From the NCBI GenBank assembly GCA_023379605.1, contig JAMCQF010000055.1, forward strand, positions 1 through 33,483: a DNA stretch of 33,483 bases. Reading direction: 5' to 3'. Of this stretch, positions 1 to 9,890 are shown in pieces. This DNA comes from Actinomycetota bacterium. GTDB taxonomy: Bacteria; Actinomycetota; Acidimicrobiia; Acidimicrobiales; JAMCQF01. The translations under genes were made by a program, and so were the position numbers. Position 1 is the first letter of the stretch. Each line of letters starts with the position of its first letter. The notes under the pieces are model-generated. The model saw only the letters and a program-made list of their open reading frames with translations. It was not told the origin of the DNA and ran no database searches.

Positions 1-88
1 GGGTACTCCCCGGGCTATGGTGCTCAAGGTTGACGCCCCTTTAGGAAAATCTCTATGTGCAGCAAGGTAAAGATGTAGCTTACAGTCC

Positions 89-108
89 ACGGCCACCTGA
101 GGTGCCGT
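89..108 (+). promoter_or_regulatory. Imperfect hairpin (ACGG-C-CACCT-G-AGGTG-CCGT) just upstream of a strong SD (aaaggaggt, ~115-123)
   Basis: Arms CACCT (94-98) / AGGTG (100-104), extended by ACGG (89-92) / CCGT (105-108) around one bulged C; function unknown. Confidence 0.3.
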
Positions 109-132
109 AGGCCAAAAGGAGGTCAACGCAAC

Positions 133-1683
133 GTGTACCCAGCCACCTATGCCAAGATCACCCCAGACAAGCCAGCTGTGATCATGTCAGGATCGGGGGC
201 AAAGGTGACATACGCCGAGCTCGATGAGCGCTCCAATCGCTTGGCTCAGCTCCTGCGAAAGAGCGGGCTCAGACCTGGAGATGGAATAGCTCTACTCATG
301 GAGAACCACCTGAGGTTCTTGGAGGTGACCTGGGCGGCCCAGCGCAGCGGCCTCTACTACACCCCCATTAGCTCACGGCTCACCGCCGAGGAGGTCGCCT
401 ATATCCTAGATGACTGCGGGGCAAAAGCCTTTATCACCACCGCAGGCTGTGCACCGGTTGCTACAGATGCAGCCAGGATCGCAGCCAACCTGGATGTACG
501 GCTCGCTGCAGATGGCCTGGTCGAGGGGTTCGAAAGCTATGAGGAAGCCACCGCTACCCAGCCGCCATCACCGCTCCCAGACGAGATGGAGGGCGCCGAC
601 CTGCTCTACTCCTCGGGCACGACCGGACGGCCGAAAGGGGTCAGGCTACCTCTTTTGCAGGGTAGGGAGATCGGCAGCCCAGACGGTGTCACCATGCTCA
701 TGGGCGCGCTCTATGGGGCAGGAGCTGACTGCGTCTATCTCTCGCCCGCTCCTTTGTACCACGCAGCCCCGCTGCGCTTCTGCATGGCCGTGCACCGCCT
801 GGGAGGAACTGTGGTGGCCATGGAGCATTTCGAGCCCATCGAGTACCTGGGCCTGATAGAACGCTACCGGGTAACCCACACCCAGCTCGTCCCCACGATG
901 TTTGTGCGCATGCTCAAGCTCCCTGCCGAAGTGAGAGACAGGTTCGACCTCTCCAGCCTGCGCTGTGCAGTGCACGCAGCAGCACCCTGCCCAGTCCAAG
1001 TAAAGCAGGAGATGATCCACTGGTGGGGGCCGATCATCCATGAGTACTACGCAGGCACCGAAGGCAATGGGTTCTGTGCAGTGGGCTCACAAGAGTGGCT
1101 CTTGCATCCCGGTACCGTAGGAAAGCCCCTGGTTGGGACCGCTCATATTCTCGATGAGGCTGGCCAGGAGGTTCCTGCGGGTGTTGATGGGATGATCTAC
1201 TTCGGCGATGGTGCCCAGTTCGAGTACCTGAACGATCCTGACAAGACAGCTGCCTCCCGCGATCCTAATGGAAGAGGGTGGACGACTCTCGGCGATATAG
1301 GCCATCTGGACGAGGAAGGATACTTGTACCTTACGGACAGAAAAAGCTACATGATCATATCCGGAGGTGTGAACATCTACCCACAGGAAGCGGAGAATGT
1401 GCTTATAGCTCACCCAAAGGTCATGGACGTGGCAGTGTTCGGCGTGCCCAACGCTGACCTTGGTGAGGAGGTCAAAGCCGTAGTCCAGCCAGTTGATATG
1501 GCCGAAGCCAGTCCCTTCCTAGAGGAAGAGCTCATATCCTACTGCAAGGGACATCTCGCCTCGTACAAGTGTCCCCGTAGCATAGATTTTGAGTCCGATC
1601 TACCCAGGCATCCTACTGGAAAGCTGTACAAACGGCTGCTTCGCGATCGGTACTGGCAAGGGCACGAAAGCCGAATCCTGTGA
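133..1683 (+). CDS. AMP-dependent acyl-CoA synthetase/ligase (ANL superfamily)
   Basis: Motifs YSSGTTGRPKGV, YYAGTEG, GWTTLGDIGHLDEEGYLYLTDRKSYMIISGGVNIYPQEAE and C-terminal PRHPTGKLYKR; GTG start preceded by AGGAGGT. Confidence 0.9.
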   Translation: MYPATYAKITPDKPAVIMSGSGAKVTYAELDERSNRLAQLLRKSGLRPGDGIALLMENHLRFLEVTWAAQRSGLYYTPISSRLTAEEVAYILDDCGAKAFITTAGCAPVATDAARIAANLDVRLAADGLVEGFESYEEATATQPPSPLPDEMEGADLLYSSGTTGRPKGVRLPLLQGREIGSPDGVTMLMGALYGAGADCVYLSPAPLYHAAPLRFCMAVHRLGGTVVAMEHFEPIEYLGLIERYRVTHTQLVPTMFVRMLKLPAEVRDRFDLSSLRCAVHAAAPCPVQVKQEMIHWWGPIIHEYYAGTEGNGFCAVGSQEWLLHPGTVGKPLVGTAHILDEAGQEVPAGVDGMIYFGDGAQFEYLNDPDKTAASRDPNGRGWTTLGDIGHLDEEGYLYLTDRKSYMIISGGVNIYPQEAENVLIAHPKVMDVAVFGVPNADLGEEVKAVVQPVDMAEASPFLEEELISYCKGHLASYKCPRSIDFESDLPRHPTGKLYKRLLRDRYWQGHESRIL

Positions 1684-1696
1684 CGGTGGCTGTCAC

Positions 1697-3631
1697 TCAG
1701 GCCATCTTCGCACTTAGCGACTCTCCTACCGCTTGGGCGATGAGATCGTGCAGTTCAACATTAGAGCTTCGCTGCGTGACCACACGCACTGCCTGAAGAC
1801 AGGACATGGTCCCAGATGAGCTATGTCCAAGGCGGGAGAGCGCTTTTCGGATCGGGCCATCGATGTCTGCACCCTCTATGCTCGCCTGGGAAAGCCCGAA
1901 GCCCGATACCACTTGGCCAATATCTACAACTGGAGGCGTAGCCATGAGCCTTTCGAACCGGTCTGGCTGCATTGAACCCGCCTGTGGCAGGAATGAGAAT
2001 ATGCCCCCCCCTCGATTGTCGACGACCACTATCACCATACAAGGAGGAACAGAGACACAAGAAAGCGCCGAGATGTCGTGGAGGAAAGCGAGATCTCCCA
2101 GCAGGACCGCTGTCCTTCCCCGATCTATCCGCTGATCACCAATGCCCTTCTCGCGAACACCGAGGTGATCCGGTTGAATCGTTACAGGATTATAGTTCGC
2201 ATGCGTCTCAATATCAATGGCCGCATTGGATGCCCTGGCGGCTGCCACCCCGAGAGCAGTGGATAAAACGCCGTCAATCCCATTGGCTCCCCTATTGGAG
2301 ATCACCTCTGGTGGGGAGTGGTGAACTGGAGCGAACCACTCAAGATCCCTTATGGGCATCGAGGAAGAGACCACAAGGCTGTCCCCTTCGCCAAGCGCAG
2401 ACCAAAGAGCTCGGGCGACACCAGGCTCGCTCGGGGTGACCTGTGCTTGGAGAACCTCACCGATGGCTGCCTGAGCCAAGGCTTCTGCCTGGGACCATGA
2501 CTGCTCCCAAGGCGTCGCTTGGCGCGCGATTGGCCCTCCATCCCCTCCAGCCAGCTCTGCGATCACCAACTCGCAGACGGCATCTGGTGATGCAGATATG
2601 ACCTGGTCTGCCACTCGGTCCGGGTCGCCCCATGCCCAGTAGGGATCTACGAGGATCTGTAGAGCACCACAACCGGCAAGCCAGCTGCCGAGTGCTTTTG
2701 AGGCCCATGGCTGGCCAAAGTGCAACACCACCTCAGGCTTGTGCTCTTTAGCGAAACGCTCCTCCCTGAGCAGGGCATCGGCTGCTGCAATCACCACAGC
2801 ATCTTTGTGCGCCCGCCTCGCCCCACTCCGCGGGTCTGCCAGAACCGGCCAGGACAGGGCGCCAGCCAGGCTGAGCACTGCGGAAGGCAGGGGCGCCGAA
2901 CGCCCGCCGCCTGCAACGATGATCCCACGCCGGCTCTTGAGCGAGGATATGGTATCTATAACTTCACGCGATGGAACCTCTTGCCGCGCCCGAGTCAGGT
3001 GCCAGGGCAAACCCCCTTGCCGTCCTGGAGGCAACTCGCCTGCCCTACCAGTTAGTGGTTCGGCAAAGGAAAGGTTCGCATGCACCGGGCCCGGACCCTT
3101 GGGGCCATAGGAGGCCTCAGCCACCAGCCTTGCCGCCAGCGAGCGCCAAGCAACTCTGGTGCGCTCCTCGGGGACCCCAAGAGATACCGACCACCTTAGC
3201 GAGTTCCCATATAGTCGGCTCTGGTCCAAGGTCTGAGGGGCCCCTACGTCGTGCAGCTCAACGGGCCGATCTGCTGTGCAGATGATAAGGGCGATCCTGG
3301 AAAGATCAGCTTCGACAACAGCTGGGTGCATCTCCACTGCGGCAGTCCCAGAGGTGGTTACAGCAACGACCGGGCGCTTGGAGGCCACGGCCATACCCAA
3401 AGCGAAGAACCCTGCAGATCGCTCATCCAGACGGATATGAGCCCTAATGCGATCGTCCCTGTCGAGCGCTTCTACCAGAGGCGTGGAACGAGATCCAGGA
3501 CATATGACGGCGTCGGTGACGCCAGCTCTTGCCCACTCGTCAACCAGGGTCGAACAGAACGTCGCTGCGGTGCTCAGGCGGGGTGCTCCATCAAAGGGGC
3601 CGTGTCCTTGCACAGAGGTATGTAGGCTCAC
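1697..3631 (-). CDS. menD: 2-succinyl-5-enolpyruvyl-6-hydroxy-3-cyclohexene-1-carboxylate synthase (MenD)
   Basis: N-terminal VTDAVICPGSRSTPLVEAL, SNRGANGIDGVLSTALGVAAA, GDLAFLHD and VVVDNRGGGIFSFLPQ motifs. Start uncertain (GTG 3631 or GTG 3613). Confidence 0.92.
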   Translation of the reverse strand: MSLHTSVQGHGPFDGAPRLSTAATFCSTLVDEWARAGVTDAVICPGSRSTPLVEALDRDDRIRAHIRLDERSAGFFALGMAVASKRPVVAVTTSGTAAVEMHPAVVEADLSRIALIICTADRPVELHDVGAPQTLDQSRLYGNSLRWSVSLGVPEERTRVAWRSLAARLVAEASYGPKGPGPVHANLSFAEPLTGRAGELPPGRQGGLPWHLTRARQEVPSREVIDTISSLKSRRGIIVAGGGRSAPLPSAVLSLAGALSWPVLADPRSGARRAHKDAVVIAAADALLREERFAKEHKPEVVLHFGQPWASKALGSWLAGCGALQILVDPYWAWGDPDRVADQVISASPDAVCELVIAELAGGDGGPIARQATPWEQSWSQAEALAQAAIGEVLQAQVTPSEPGVARALWSALGEGDSLVVSSSMPIRDLEWFAPVHHSPPEVISNRGANGIDGVLSTALGVAAARASNAAIDIETHANYNPVTIQPDHLGVREKGIGDQRIDRGRTAVLLGDLAFLHDISALSCVSVPPCMVIVVVDNRGGGIFSFLPQAGSMQPDRFERLMATPPVVDIGQVVSGFGLSQASIEGADIDGPIRKALSRLGHSSSGTMSCLQAVRVVTQRSSNVELHDLIAQAVGESLSAKMA

Positions 3632-3636
3632 CTGGC

Positions 3637-4527
3637 ATGCCTTTCATAGATGGTGGGACCTTCCTCAGCTTCACCTCTAGGGGACCTGCAGGCGCACGCC
3701 GCGTAGTGCTCGTGCATGGGTTCACCCAGTCGGGACGATCTTGGGAGAGGGTGGCTACGGCTCTGGCCAAGCACTACGAGGTTCTCTGCCTGGACGCACC
3801 TGGGCACGGAGGGTCGTCGGGCATACGGGCTGACCTGTCGGAAGGAGCGGCCCTGATAGGTCGTAGCGCTGGCAAAGCCGCATACGTCGGCTACTCCATG
3901 GGAGGGCGTTACTGCATGCATCTAGCACTGTCCCAACCCGACCTGGTGGACGCGCTGGTCCTCCTGGGTGCCCATCCCGGGATTGAGGATCCCAGCCAGC
4001 GCAAAGCGAGGAGGATCTCAGATGACCTGCTGGCCACCAGCCTCGAGCCCACTGAAGCCATGGCTGCGAAGGGGAGCTCTGAAGAGAGTCCGACAGAGGC
4101 TGGTGCGGTTGACATCCGTGGCGAAGAGCTCCCTCGCCTCAGGGAGTTTCTTGATCGATGGCTCTCCCAGCCGCTCTTCTCTACCCTGTCAACAGAACAG
4201 GCAGGTTTGCAGGCTCGCCTGGAGGACAACACTTGCGCGGGGCTCGCCTCAAGCCTCCGCCTGGCTGGAACTGGGACCCAGACACCGCTTTGGAACCGTC
4301 TCGGTGAGCTTTCCATGCCTGTCCTCATTGTCGCGGGCGAGCACGACTTGGCCTACAGTGCCCTCGGTCGTCGCACCGCCAGCGCCATAGGTGACAACGC
4401 CAGATTTGTATCTGTGGCTGGAGCAGGTCATGCTGTGCACCTAGAGCAACCCGAGCAGTTCTTTCATCTGGTGAGCTCATTTTTAGACGATCTTTACGAT
4501 GGTGACAGGGGTGCCTCACAGGGCTAG
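3637..4527 (+). CDS. menH: Alpha/beta hydrolase, MenH-like (SHCHC synthase candidate)
   Basis: LVHGFTQSGRSWERVA, DAPGHGGSSG, nucleophile elbow GYSMGGRYCMHLAL, GEHDLAYSALG, and GAGHAVHLEQPEQF; men-cluster context. The ORF track extends to 3529, but ATG 3637 fits the fold start better. Confidence 0.75.
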   Translation: MPFIDGGTFLSFTSRGPAGARRVVLVHGFTQSGRSWERVATALAKHYEVLCLDAPGHGGSSGIRADLSEGAALIGRSAGKAAYVGYSMGGRYCMHLALSQPDLVDALVLLGAHPGIEDPSQRKARRISDDLLATSLEPTEAMAAKGSSEESPTEAGAVDIRGEELPRLREFLDRWLSQPLFSTLSTEQAGLQARLEDNTCAGLASSLRLAGTGTQTPLWNRLGELSMPVLIVAGEHDLAYSALGRRTASAIGDNARFVSVAGAGHAVHLEQPEQFFHLVSSFLDDLYDGDRGASQG

Positions 4528-5433
4528 GCCAACCGTAAGCAAGCCGGCCAGAACCAGCTGTGCCGCTGCTGTCATTGCAAGGACGGGGATCAGGTCTTGG
4601 CCCTCTGCCCCAGCGCGCACCCTTCGGGCTGCCAGCACAGCGGGGAGAAGCGCTCCAAGAGCCAGCAAAGCCCAGGTTCTGCCCGAGGCTGCAAGAGCGG
4701 CCCCCGTTGCCACGCTTCCAAGCAGGCATGAAACATAAAGCCGACGTGCACCGGTCTCGCCCAGCCTTACCGACAAGGTCCGCTTGCCCGCTGCCGCATC
4801 GGTAGGTATATCCCGCAGATTGTTCACCGCCAGCAAGCTGCTTGCGGCAAGACCGACGGGCACCCCTGCAGCAACCGCTAGAAGAGTTAGCTTGTCCAGC
4901 TGCACGTAAGCTGTGCCAGCGGTAGCCACCAGTCCGAAGAACACAAAGACGAACAGCTCTCCAGCCCCGGCATAACCATAGGGGTATGGCCCTCCAGTGT
5001 AGAGCCACGCTGCGGCTATGCAAGCTGCTCCCACAGCCACGAGCCAGAGCGTGGTCATGAGCGCAAGAGCGAGGCCTGCCACCGCGGCCAGCCCAAAACA
5101 CAGCCATGCCGCAGCACGCACGGCGTTCGGCTTTGCCAATCCCCCAGCCACCAACCGGACGGGTCCCACCCGCTTCTCGTCTGTGCCCCTTATGCCGTCG
5201 CTGTAGTCATTTGCATAGTTGGTCCCTACCTGGAGAGCCAGTGCCACCAATCCTGCAAGGACTGCTCTGGACCAGATAACGCCCCCAGAATGCCCGTCCC
5301 CGACCGCTGCTACCGCTGTTCCAACCGCCACTGGAGCAAGTGCTGCAGCCAGCGTGCGCGGTCGGGCACCGGAAACCCAAGCCCGCCACCTCAAAGGAGC
5401 ACGTGAGCTCACTGAGCCTCCATTACAGTTCAA
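4516..5433 (-). CDS. menA: 1,4-dihydroxy-2-naphthoate prenyltransferase (UbiA family)
   Basis: Start of conserved region ARPRTLAAALAPVAVGTAVA, NYANDYSDGIRGTDEKRVGP (Asp-rich prenyltransferase motif), and NNLRDIPTDAAAGKRTLSVRLG; multiple TM stretches. Confidence 0.93.
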   Translation of the reverse strand: MNCNGGSVSSRAPLRWRAWVSGARPRTLAAALAPVAVGTAVAAVGDGHSGGVIWSRAVLAGLVALALQVGTNYANDYSDGIRGTDEKRVGPVRLVAGGLAKPNAVRAAAWLCFGLAAVAGLALALMTTLWLVAVGAACIAAAWLYTGGPYPYGYAGAGELFVFVFFGLVATAGTAYVQLDKLTLLAVAAGVPVGLAASSLLAVNNLRDIPTDAAAGKRTLSVRLGETGARRLYVSCLLGSVATGAALAASGRTWALLALGALLPAVLAARRVRAGAEGQDLIPVLAMTAAAQLVLAGLLTVGLAL

Positions 5434-5442
5434 GCGAGCAAC

Positions 5443-6435
5443 TCACGGTCTACGGGGAAAGCGAGAGAAATCGGGGCTCCGGTGCTCTACGAAGGCATCG
5501 CGGCCCTCTTGGCCTTCCTCGGTCATATAAAACAGCATCGTAGCGTCGCCAGCCAACTGCTGGATACCCGCAAGCCCATCGTCGGCAGCATTGAAGCCAG
5601 CTTTTAGCATCCTAAGCGCGATGGGAGAGAGCTTGAGCATCTCCTTACACCAAGCAACGGTCTCTTCCTCGAGCCGCTCCAGGGGCACCACGGTGTTCAC
5701 CAGCCCCATCGAGAGAGCCTCCTTGGCGTCGTACTGGCGGCAGAGAAACCAGATCTCCTTTGCTCTTTTTAGTCCTATGGTCCTGGCCAGCAGGCCTGCC
5801 CCATACCCGCCATCAAAGCTGCCCACCCTTGGACCGGTCTGGCCAAAACGCGCGTTGTCCGCAGCGATTGTGAGATCACAGACAAGGTGCAGCACATGGC
5901 CGCCTCCTATTGCATAGCCAGCCACCATAGCCACAACGGGCTTTGGAAGCCTGCGGATCTGCACCTGTAGATCGAGCACGTTTAGCCGACCTATTCCCCG
6001 GCGTGCCACTTCATCGTCGCCTAAGTACCCATCCTCTCCCCTGATCCTTTGATCTCCCCCAGAGCAGAATGCATCTGGGCCTTCCCCCGTAAGGATTATC
6101 ACCCCGACCTCTGAGTCATCCCTGGCCTTATTGAAAGCCGTCTCCAGCTCAAAAAGCGTCTGTGGTCGGAACGCATTTCGAACCTCGGGACGACAAATCG
6201 TTATCTTTGCGATCCCTTCTGGACCATGTGGACCTTGGCCCAGCTCATAGCGGATGTCACCAAACTCCCCAGCTGAGGTCCAGCTGAGCGCAGGTCCGGG
6301 ATTGCCACCAAGGCCTTGTGCCATTCCACCCAATGGGGCGAACGAGCTGTCTGGGGTCATTTGCGGGCGTGAATCTCGATCCATCCAGCTAGTCCAGCGC
6401 GACCGGGGTGCACAGCGCAACGTGGCTAGGCACAT
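5443..6435 (-). CDS. menB: 1,4-dihydroxy-2-naphthoyl-CoA synthase (crotonase family)
   Basis: [70 protein letters not shown], and EGREGRDAF-type C terminus. Start uncertain (6435 or 6360). Confidence 0.93.
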   Translation of the reverse strand: MCLATLRCAPRSRWTSWMDRDSRPQMTPDSSFAPLGGMAQGLGGNPGPALSWTSAGEFGDIRYELGQGPHGPEGIAKITICRPEVRNAFRPQTLFELETAFNKARDDSEVGVIILTGEGPDAFCSGGDQRIRGEDGYLGDDEVARRGIGRLNVLDLQVQIRRLPKPVVAMVAGYAIGGGHVLHLVCDLTIAADNARFGQTGPRVGSFDGGYGAGLLARTIGLKRAKEIWFLCRQYDAKEALSMGLVNTVVPLERLEEETVAWCKEMLKLSPIALRMLKAGFNAADDGLAGIQQLAGDATMLFYMTEEGQEGRDAFVEHRSPDFSRFPRRP

Positions 6436-6452
6436 CTCAGCTGACTTAACCT

Positions 6453-7688
6453 GTGGCGGTGGTAGAGCTTATAGCCTTGGATCTTCCTGGAGGACCGGAC
6501 TTTGTCCGGGCACTACAGCAGGTATGGGACAGCGGCAACGCCGCGCTACCCATAGATCCCAGGCTACCTGCTCCAATGCGCAAGGCGGTCATAGAGGCCA
6601 TGTCGCCTTCGGCCATGATCGGACCCGACGGGATATGTCACCGCCTCGCTGGCGGGGTCCCACTAGAGCAGGAAGATGCTCTGGTGGTGGCAACCAGCGG
6701 GACCACTGGCAAGCAAAAAGGGGTCGTACTAACCCACTCAGCCGTGCAGGCATCAGCGCTGGCCACGTCAAAATGCCTTAAAGCTGACCCTTCCACAGAC
6801 AGGTGGCTTGCCTGCCTACCACTGGCACACATAGGTGGGCTGTCGGTGGTGACCAGGGCTCTACACACAGGGATTCCGCTAATTGTCCAGGACGGCTTCG
6901 ACATGAACAAGGTCATCTCCGCCGCACGCTCGGGCGCGACCCTCGTCTCTTTGGTTGCCACAGCGCTCCGGCGGATCGAACCAGGCCTGTTCCGCATAGT
7001 GCTCCTTGGTGCGTCCAGGGCCCCGGCTGACCTCCCGCCAAATGTCGTGACCACCTACGGCATGACAGAAACCGGCAGCGGGGTGGTCTATGACGGCATC
7101 CCACTCGAAGGTGTGGAGGTAAGAGTCTCTTGGCGTGATCCAGCCCCCCAGGGAGAACTTTTGGATCCCGGTGCAGACACAGCTTCAGTCAAGCTGGCAG
7201 AGATCGGCCAAGCTGACCAGGTCAAGCTGGGAGAGGTGCTACTCAGATGCCCGATGCTCCTGCGTTGCTACAGGGAAGGGCCCAACGGGGCATCACCGAC
7301 AGGAGAGGATCCCCGCCTAGAAGGAGGCTGGTTCCCCACCGGTGATGCAGGTTGGATTGACGAGAACCAGCGCCTGCACGTAGCTGGCAGGATCGCAGAG
7401 GTCATTGTCACAGGTGGCGAAAAGGTGTGGCCGGCTGCTGTCGAAGCTGTGCTTAACACCCACCCTTGCGTTGAGGAGATTGCGATTTCTGGCCAGCCAG
7501 ACCCCGAGTGGGGCCAAGCCGTGGTGGCCTGGGTAGTCCCTTCCAAAAGTGGGCCGCCAAGCCTTGAAGATCTCCAAGCAATGGCCTCCGAGCAGCTGCC
7601 ACCCTGGTCCAAGCCCAAGAAAATGAAGGTGGTAAGCTCCCTGCCCCGTACAGCCCTTGGGAAGCTGCGAAGGGAGCTGCTTAGATGA
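6453..7688 (+). CDS. menE: o-succinylbenzoate-CoA ligase-like AMP-binding protein
   Basis: [74 protein letters not shown], and [14 protein letters not shown]; men-cluster context, short (~411 aa) size typical of MenE. Confidence 0.85.
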   Translation: MAVVELIALDLPGGPDFVRALQQVWDSGNAALPIDPRLPAPMRKAVIEAMSPSAMIGPDGICHRLAGGVPLEQEDALVVATSGTTGKQKGVVLTHSAVQASALATSKCLKADPSTDRWLACLPLAHIGGLSVVTRALHTGIPLIVQDGFDMNKVISAARSGATLVSLVATALRRIEPGLFRIVLLGASRAPADLPPNVVTTYGMTETGSGVVYDGIPLEGVEVRVSWRDPAPQGELLDPGADTASVKLAEIGQADQVKLGEVLLRCPMLLRCYREGPNGASPTGEDPRLEGGWFPTGDAGWIDENQRLHVAGRIAEVIVTGGEKVWPAAVEAVLNTHPCVEEIAISGQPDPEWGQAVVAWVVPSKSGPPSLEDLQAMASEQLPPWSKPKKMKVVSSLPRTALGKLRRELLR

Positions 7689-8998
7689 CCGAGTCCATCA
7701 AACAGCACCCGCAGGCTACCCCCGCTGCGATCCCTTCTCGGTGGCTGACAAGAAACACCTGGTGCATAGCAGGGTCAGCCTTCTTTGCCGATCTTGGCTA
7801 CCAAGCAATCATTGCGGGATTCCCTTTGCTGATAGTGGTGGTCCTACACGGCACCACGCGTGAGTTTGCCCTGGCTAGCGCCCTGGCCTATGGAGGAGGT
7901 GCGCTGAGTGGCTACATAGGAGGCAGGCTGGGGGATCGCTACGGAAGGCGCAGGGTTGCCCTTATCGGCAACCTGGGCATCGTCCTGCTGGCACTGTGCG
8001 GGCTGGCAGCGGCTCCATGGCAAGCAGTGGCGCTGTTCGTGGCTGGCTGGTGGTCGCGAAACTTCAGGAGCCCCCCCAGACGAGCGCTTCTGGCGGCGGG
8101 CACCGCTCCCGAAAGCCGCAGCCGGGCGTTCGGGTTCCTGCATGCCTTGGACGTCGGCGGCGGGATGCTGGCGGCCCTGGGTCTGCTTGGGCTGTTGGCT
8201 GCGGGGGTGAGCTTGGGCCACGCCTTTCTGTTCGCGCTCGCTCCGCTACTCGCATCATCTGTGGTGTTGGCCGGAGCCAGGGAAGTTCACCAGCCCCAGC
8301 CCCCCGACATCTCTGAGGAGTCACCCGCCGTCGCAGAGAAGAGTTGCGAGCCAGCCCAGCCCGATCAGGTGCAAACCAGCCCAGCCGGGGAGCCCGGCAC
8401 GCGCGAAGCAGAAAAGGTTACCCGAGCCGTGCTCATCGCCACTGCCCTGTTCGGGTTCAGCTCATACAGCATCGGTTTCCCGGTTCTAACCGTGGCCCAG
8501 GGATCGCACAGCTTGACCCAGGGAGTCGGGGCGTACGCGGTGTTCCTTGGGGTGTCAGCTGCCACAGGGTGGCTGATTGCGACCAGGAGCTGGCCCGCCA
8601 TCGCCACCCTGGCAATAGCGGGGTACGCTCTCAGCGCTGTAGGGACCCTGGGGCTTGGACTTATGGCCAACTTCAATCAAAAGACCGCCTTGGAGTACGT
8701 AACGATAGGGCTTTTGGGCGCAGCTTTGGGAGTAATAGAGACAGTAGAGCCCTCCACCATCGCCAACCTGGCCAAGCTTGCCCGCCAAGGGCGGGCTATG
8801 GGAAAGCTCACAGCAGCAAGGGGCATCGGCCTGCTCGCCGGAAACCTGATCATGGGTCTCCTTTACACATTGAGCCCGCTGGCCGCCTACGCTTACGCAG
8901 CTGCAGTGGGGCTGGCGGCGGCGGTGGTTCTCGTTCCGTCAGCGATCAAGGGTCGTGATCCACTCAGCCGACCCCGCCCCGCAGATCAAGGGTCGTGA
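7685..8998 (+). CDS. Major facilitator superfamily transporter
   Basis: Multiple hydrophobic helices, MFS loop motif GGRLGDRYGRRRVALIG, and a charged central loop; ATGA overlap with the menE stop. C terminus lies in the 40-bp repeats. Confidence 0.85.
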   Translation: MTESIKQHPQATPAAIPSRWLTRNTWCIAGSAFFADLGYQAIIAGFPLLIVVVLHGTTREFALASALAYGGGALSGYIGGRLGDRYGRRRVALIGNLGIVLLALCGLAAAPWQAVALFVAGWWSRNFRSPPRRALLAAGTAPESRSRAFGFLHALDVGGGMLAALGLLGLLAAGVSLGHAFLFALAPLLASSVVLAGAREVHQPQPPDISEESPAVAEKSCEPAQPDQVQTSPAGEPGTREAEKVTRAVLIATALFGFSSYSIGFPVLTVAQGSHSLTQGVGAYAVFLGVSAATGWLIATRSWPAIATLAIAGYALSAVGTLGLGLMANFNQKTALEYVTIGLLGAALGVIETVEPSTIANLAKLARQGRAMGKLTAARGIGLLAGNLIMGLLYTLSPLAAYAYAAAVGLAAAVVLVPSAIKGRDPLSRPRPADQGS

Positions 8999-9075
8999 TC
9001 CACTCAGCCGACCCCGCCCCGCAGATCAAGGGTCGTGATCCACTCAGCCGACCCCGCCCCGCAGACCCAGGGTCG
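8944..9075. repeat. Tandem 40-bp repeat: three complete copies (8944-8983, 8984-9023, 9024-9063) plus a degenerate fragment (9064-9075)
   Basis: Unit GATCAAGGGTCGTGATCCACTCAGCCGACCCCGCCCCGCA repeated exactly. Each unit contains the inverted repeat GATCA-N7-TGATC. Confidence 0.97.
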
Positions 9076-9823
9076 CCCCACCGTCGACTACCACCGTCTG
9101 CCCAGTCATCCACGATGAGGCATCCGAGGCCAAAAACAGCGCTGCTCGGGCTATGTCATCTGGTTCCCCCAGACGGCGCAGTGGAAGCCGCTCGGCTATA
9201 GCCGCTTCTGCGGGCTCCCATAGGGCTCTCGCAAAGTCCGTCTTAACAAGGCCTGGAGCTATGGCATTGACACGGACCCCAGGAGCCATCTCCACTGCCA
9301 GGTGGCGCGTCATGTGGATCACTGCTGCCTTGGTTACGTTGTAGTACCCAATGGCCGGCTCCACGGTCAACCCCCCCACCGATGCCATGTTCACGATTGC
9401 ACCCCCGTGCTCTGACATCCGAGATCGCCAAGCCTGCTGGCACCACAAAAGTACACCCAGCTGGTTCACCTGGACGGTCTTCTCAGCCCTTGGAACGTCG
9501 ATGTCCAGCATCAGGCCCATGTAGGGATTGGTGGCAGCGTTGTTGACCAAAATGTCCAAGCTTCCCAACCGCTCTAGACACGCGTCGACGCACGCCTCGA
9601 TCTCCTCTGGCCGCCCGGCGTTGGCAGCAAACCAGGTCACGTTGGCAGAGGAGCCAGCGGACTGAGCGGCGATCTCCGCCGCTGCAGCCTCAAGGGACTC
9701 GGCTTTGCGCGAAGAGATCAAAACAGCCGCCCCCGCCTGGGCAAAGCGCTTGGCTATGGCCTTGCCAATGCCGCGCGAACCACCGGTCACGAGCGCCACC
9801 TTGCCATCCAGTCTCAGATCCAC
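9044..9823 (-). CDS. Short-chain dehydrogenase/reductase (SDR family, classical)
   Basis: LDGKVALVTGGSRGIGKAIAKRFA, DILVNNAATNPYMG, GYYNVTKAAVIHMTRHLAVEMAP, and SSWMTGQTVVVDGGATL. GTG start 9823 preceded by gaggagagaag; the ORF-track extension to 9979 overlaps the FKBP gene. Confidence 0.9.
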   Translation of the reverse strand: MDLRLDGKVALVTGGSRGIGKAIAKRFAQAGAAVLISSRKAESLEAAAAEIAAQSAGSSANVTWFAANAGRPEEIEACVDACLERLGSLDILVNNAATNPYMGLMLDIDVPRAEKTVQVNQLGVLLWCQQAWRSRMSEHGGAIVNMASVGGLTVEPAIGYYNVTKAAVIHMTRHLAVEMAPGVRVNAIAPGLVKTDFARALWEPAEAAIAERLPLRRLGEPDDIARAALFLASDASSWMTGQTVVVDGGATLGLRGGVG

Positions 9824-9890
9824 CTTCTCTCCTCTCAGCCCAGCATTGTGAAGAGGCCCTGCGCCATCTCCTCTCAGGTCTTCCAAGCAC

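Noticed and set aside
3529-3636. N-terminal extension of the menH-like hydrolase
   Set aside because: This segment is antisense to the menD 5' end and not hydrolase-like; ATG 3637 precedes the conserved fold.
4325-5107. 260-aa minus-strand ORF overlapping menA
   Set aside because: Shadow ORF in another frame of a clear UbiA-family gene; no recognisable domain and Arg/Gly/Ser-rich composition.
8344-8958. 204-aa plus-strand ORF inside the MFS gene
   Set aside because: Alternative-frame shadow with Arg/Gly/Ser-rich composition and no domain.
8944-9075. CRISPR array
   Set aside because: The 40-bp units are directly contiguous, with no spacers, and there are no cas genes nearby.
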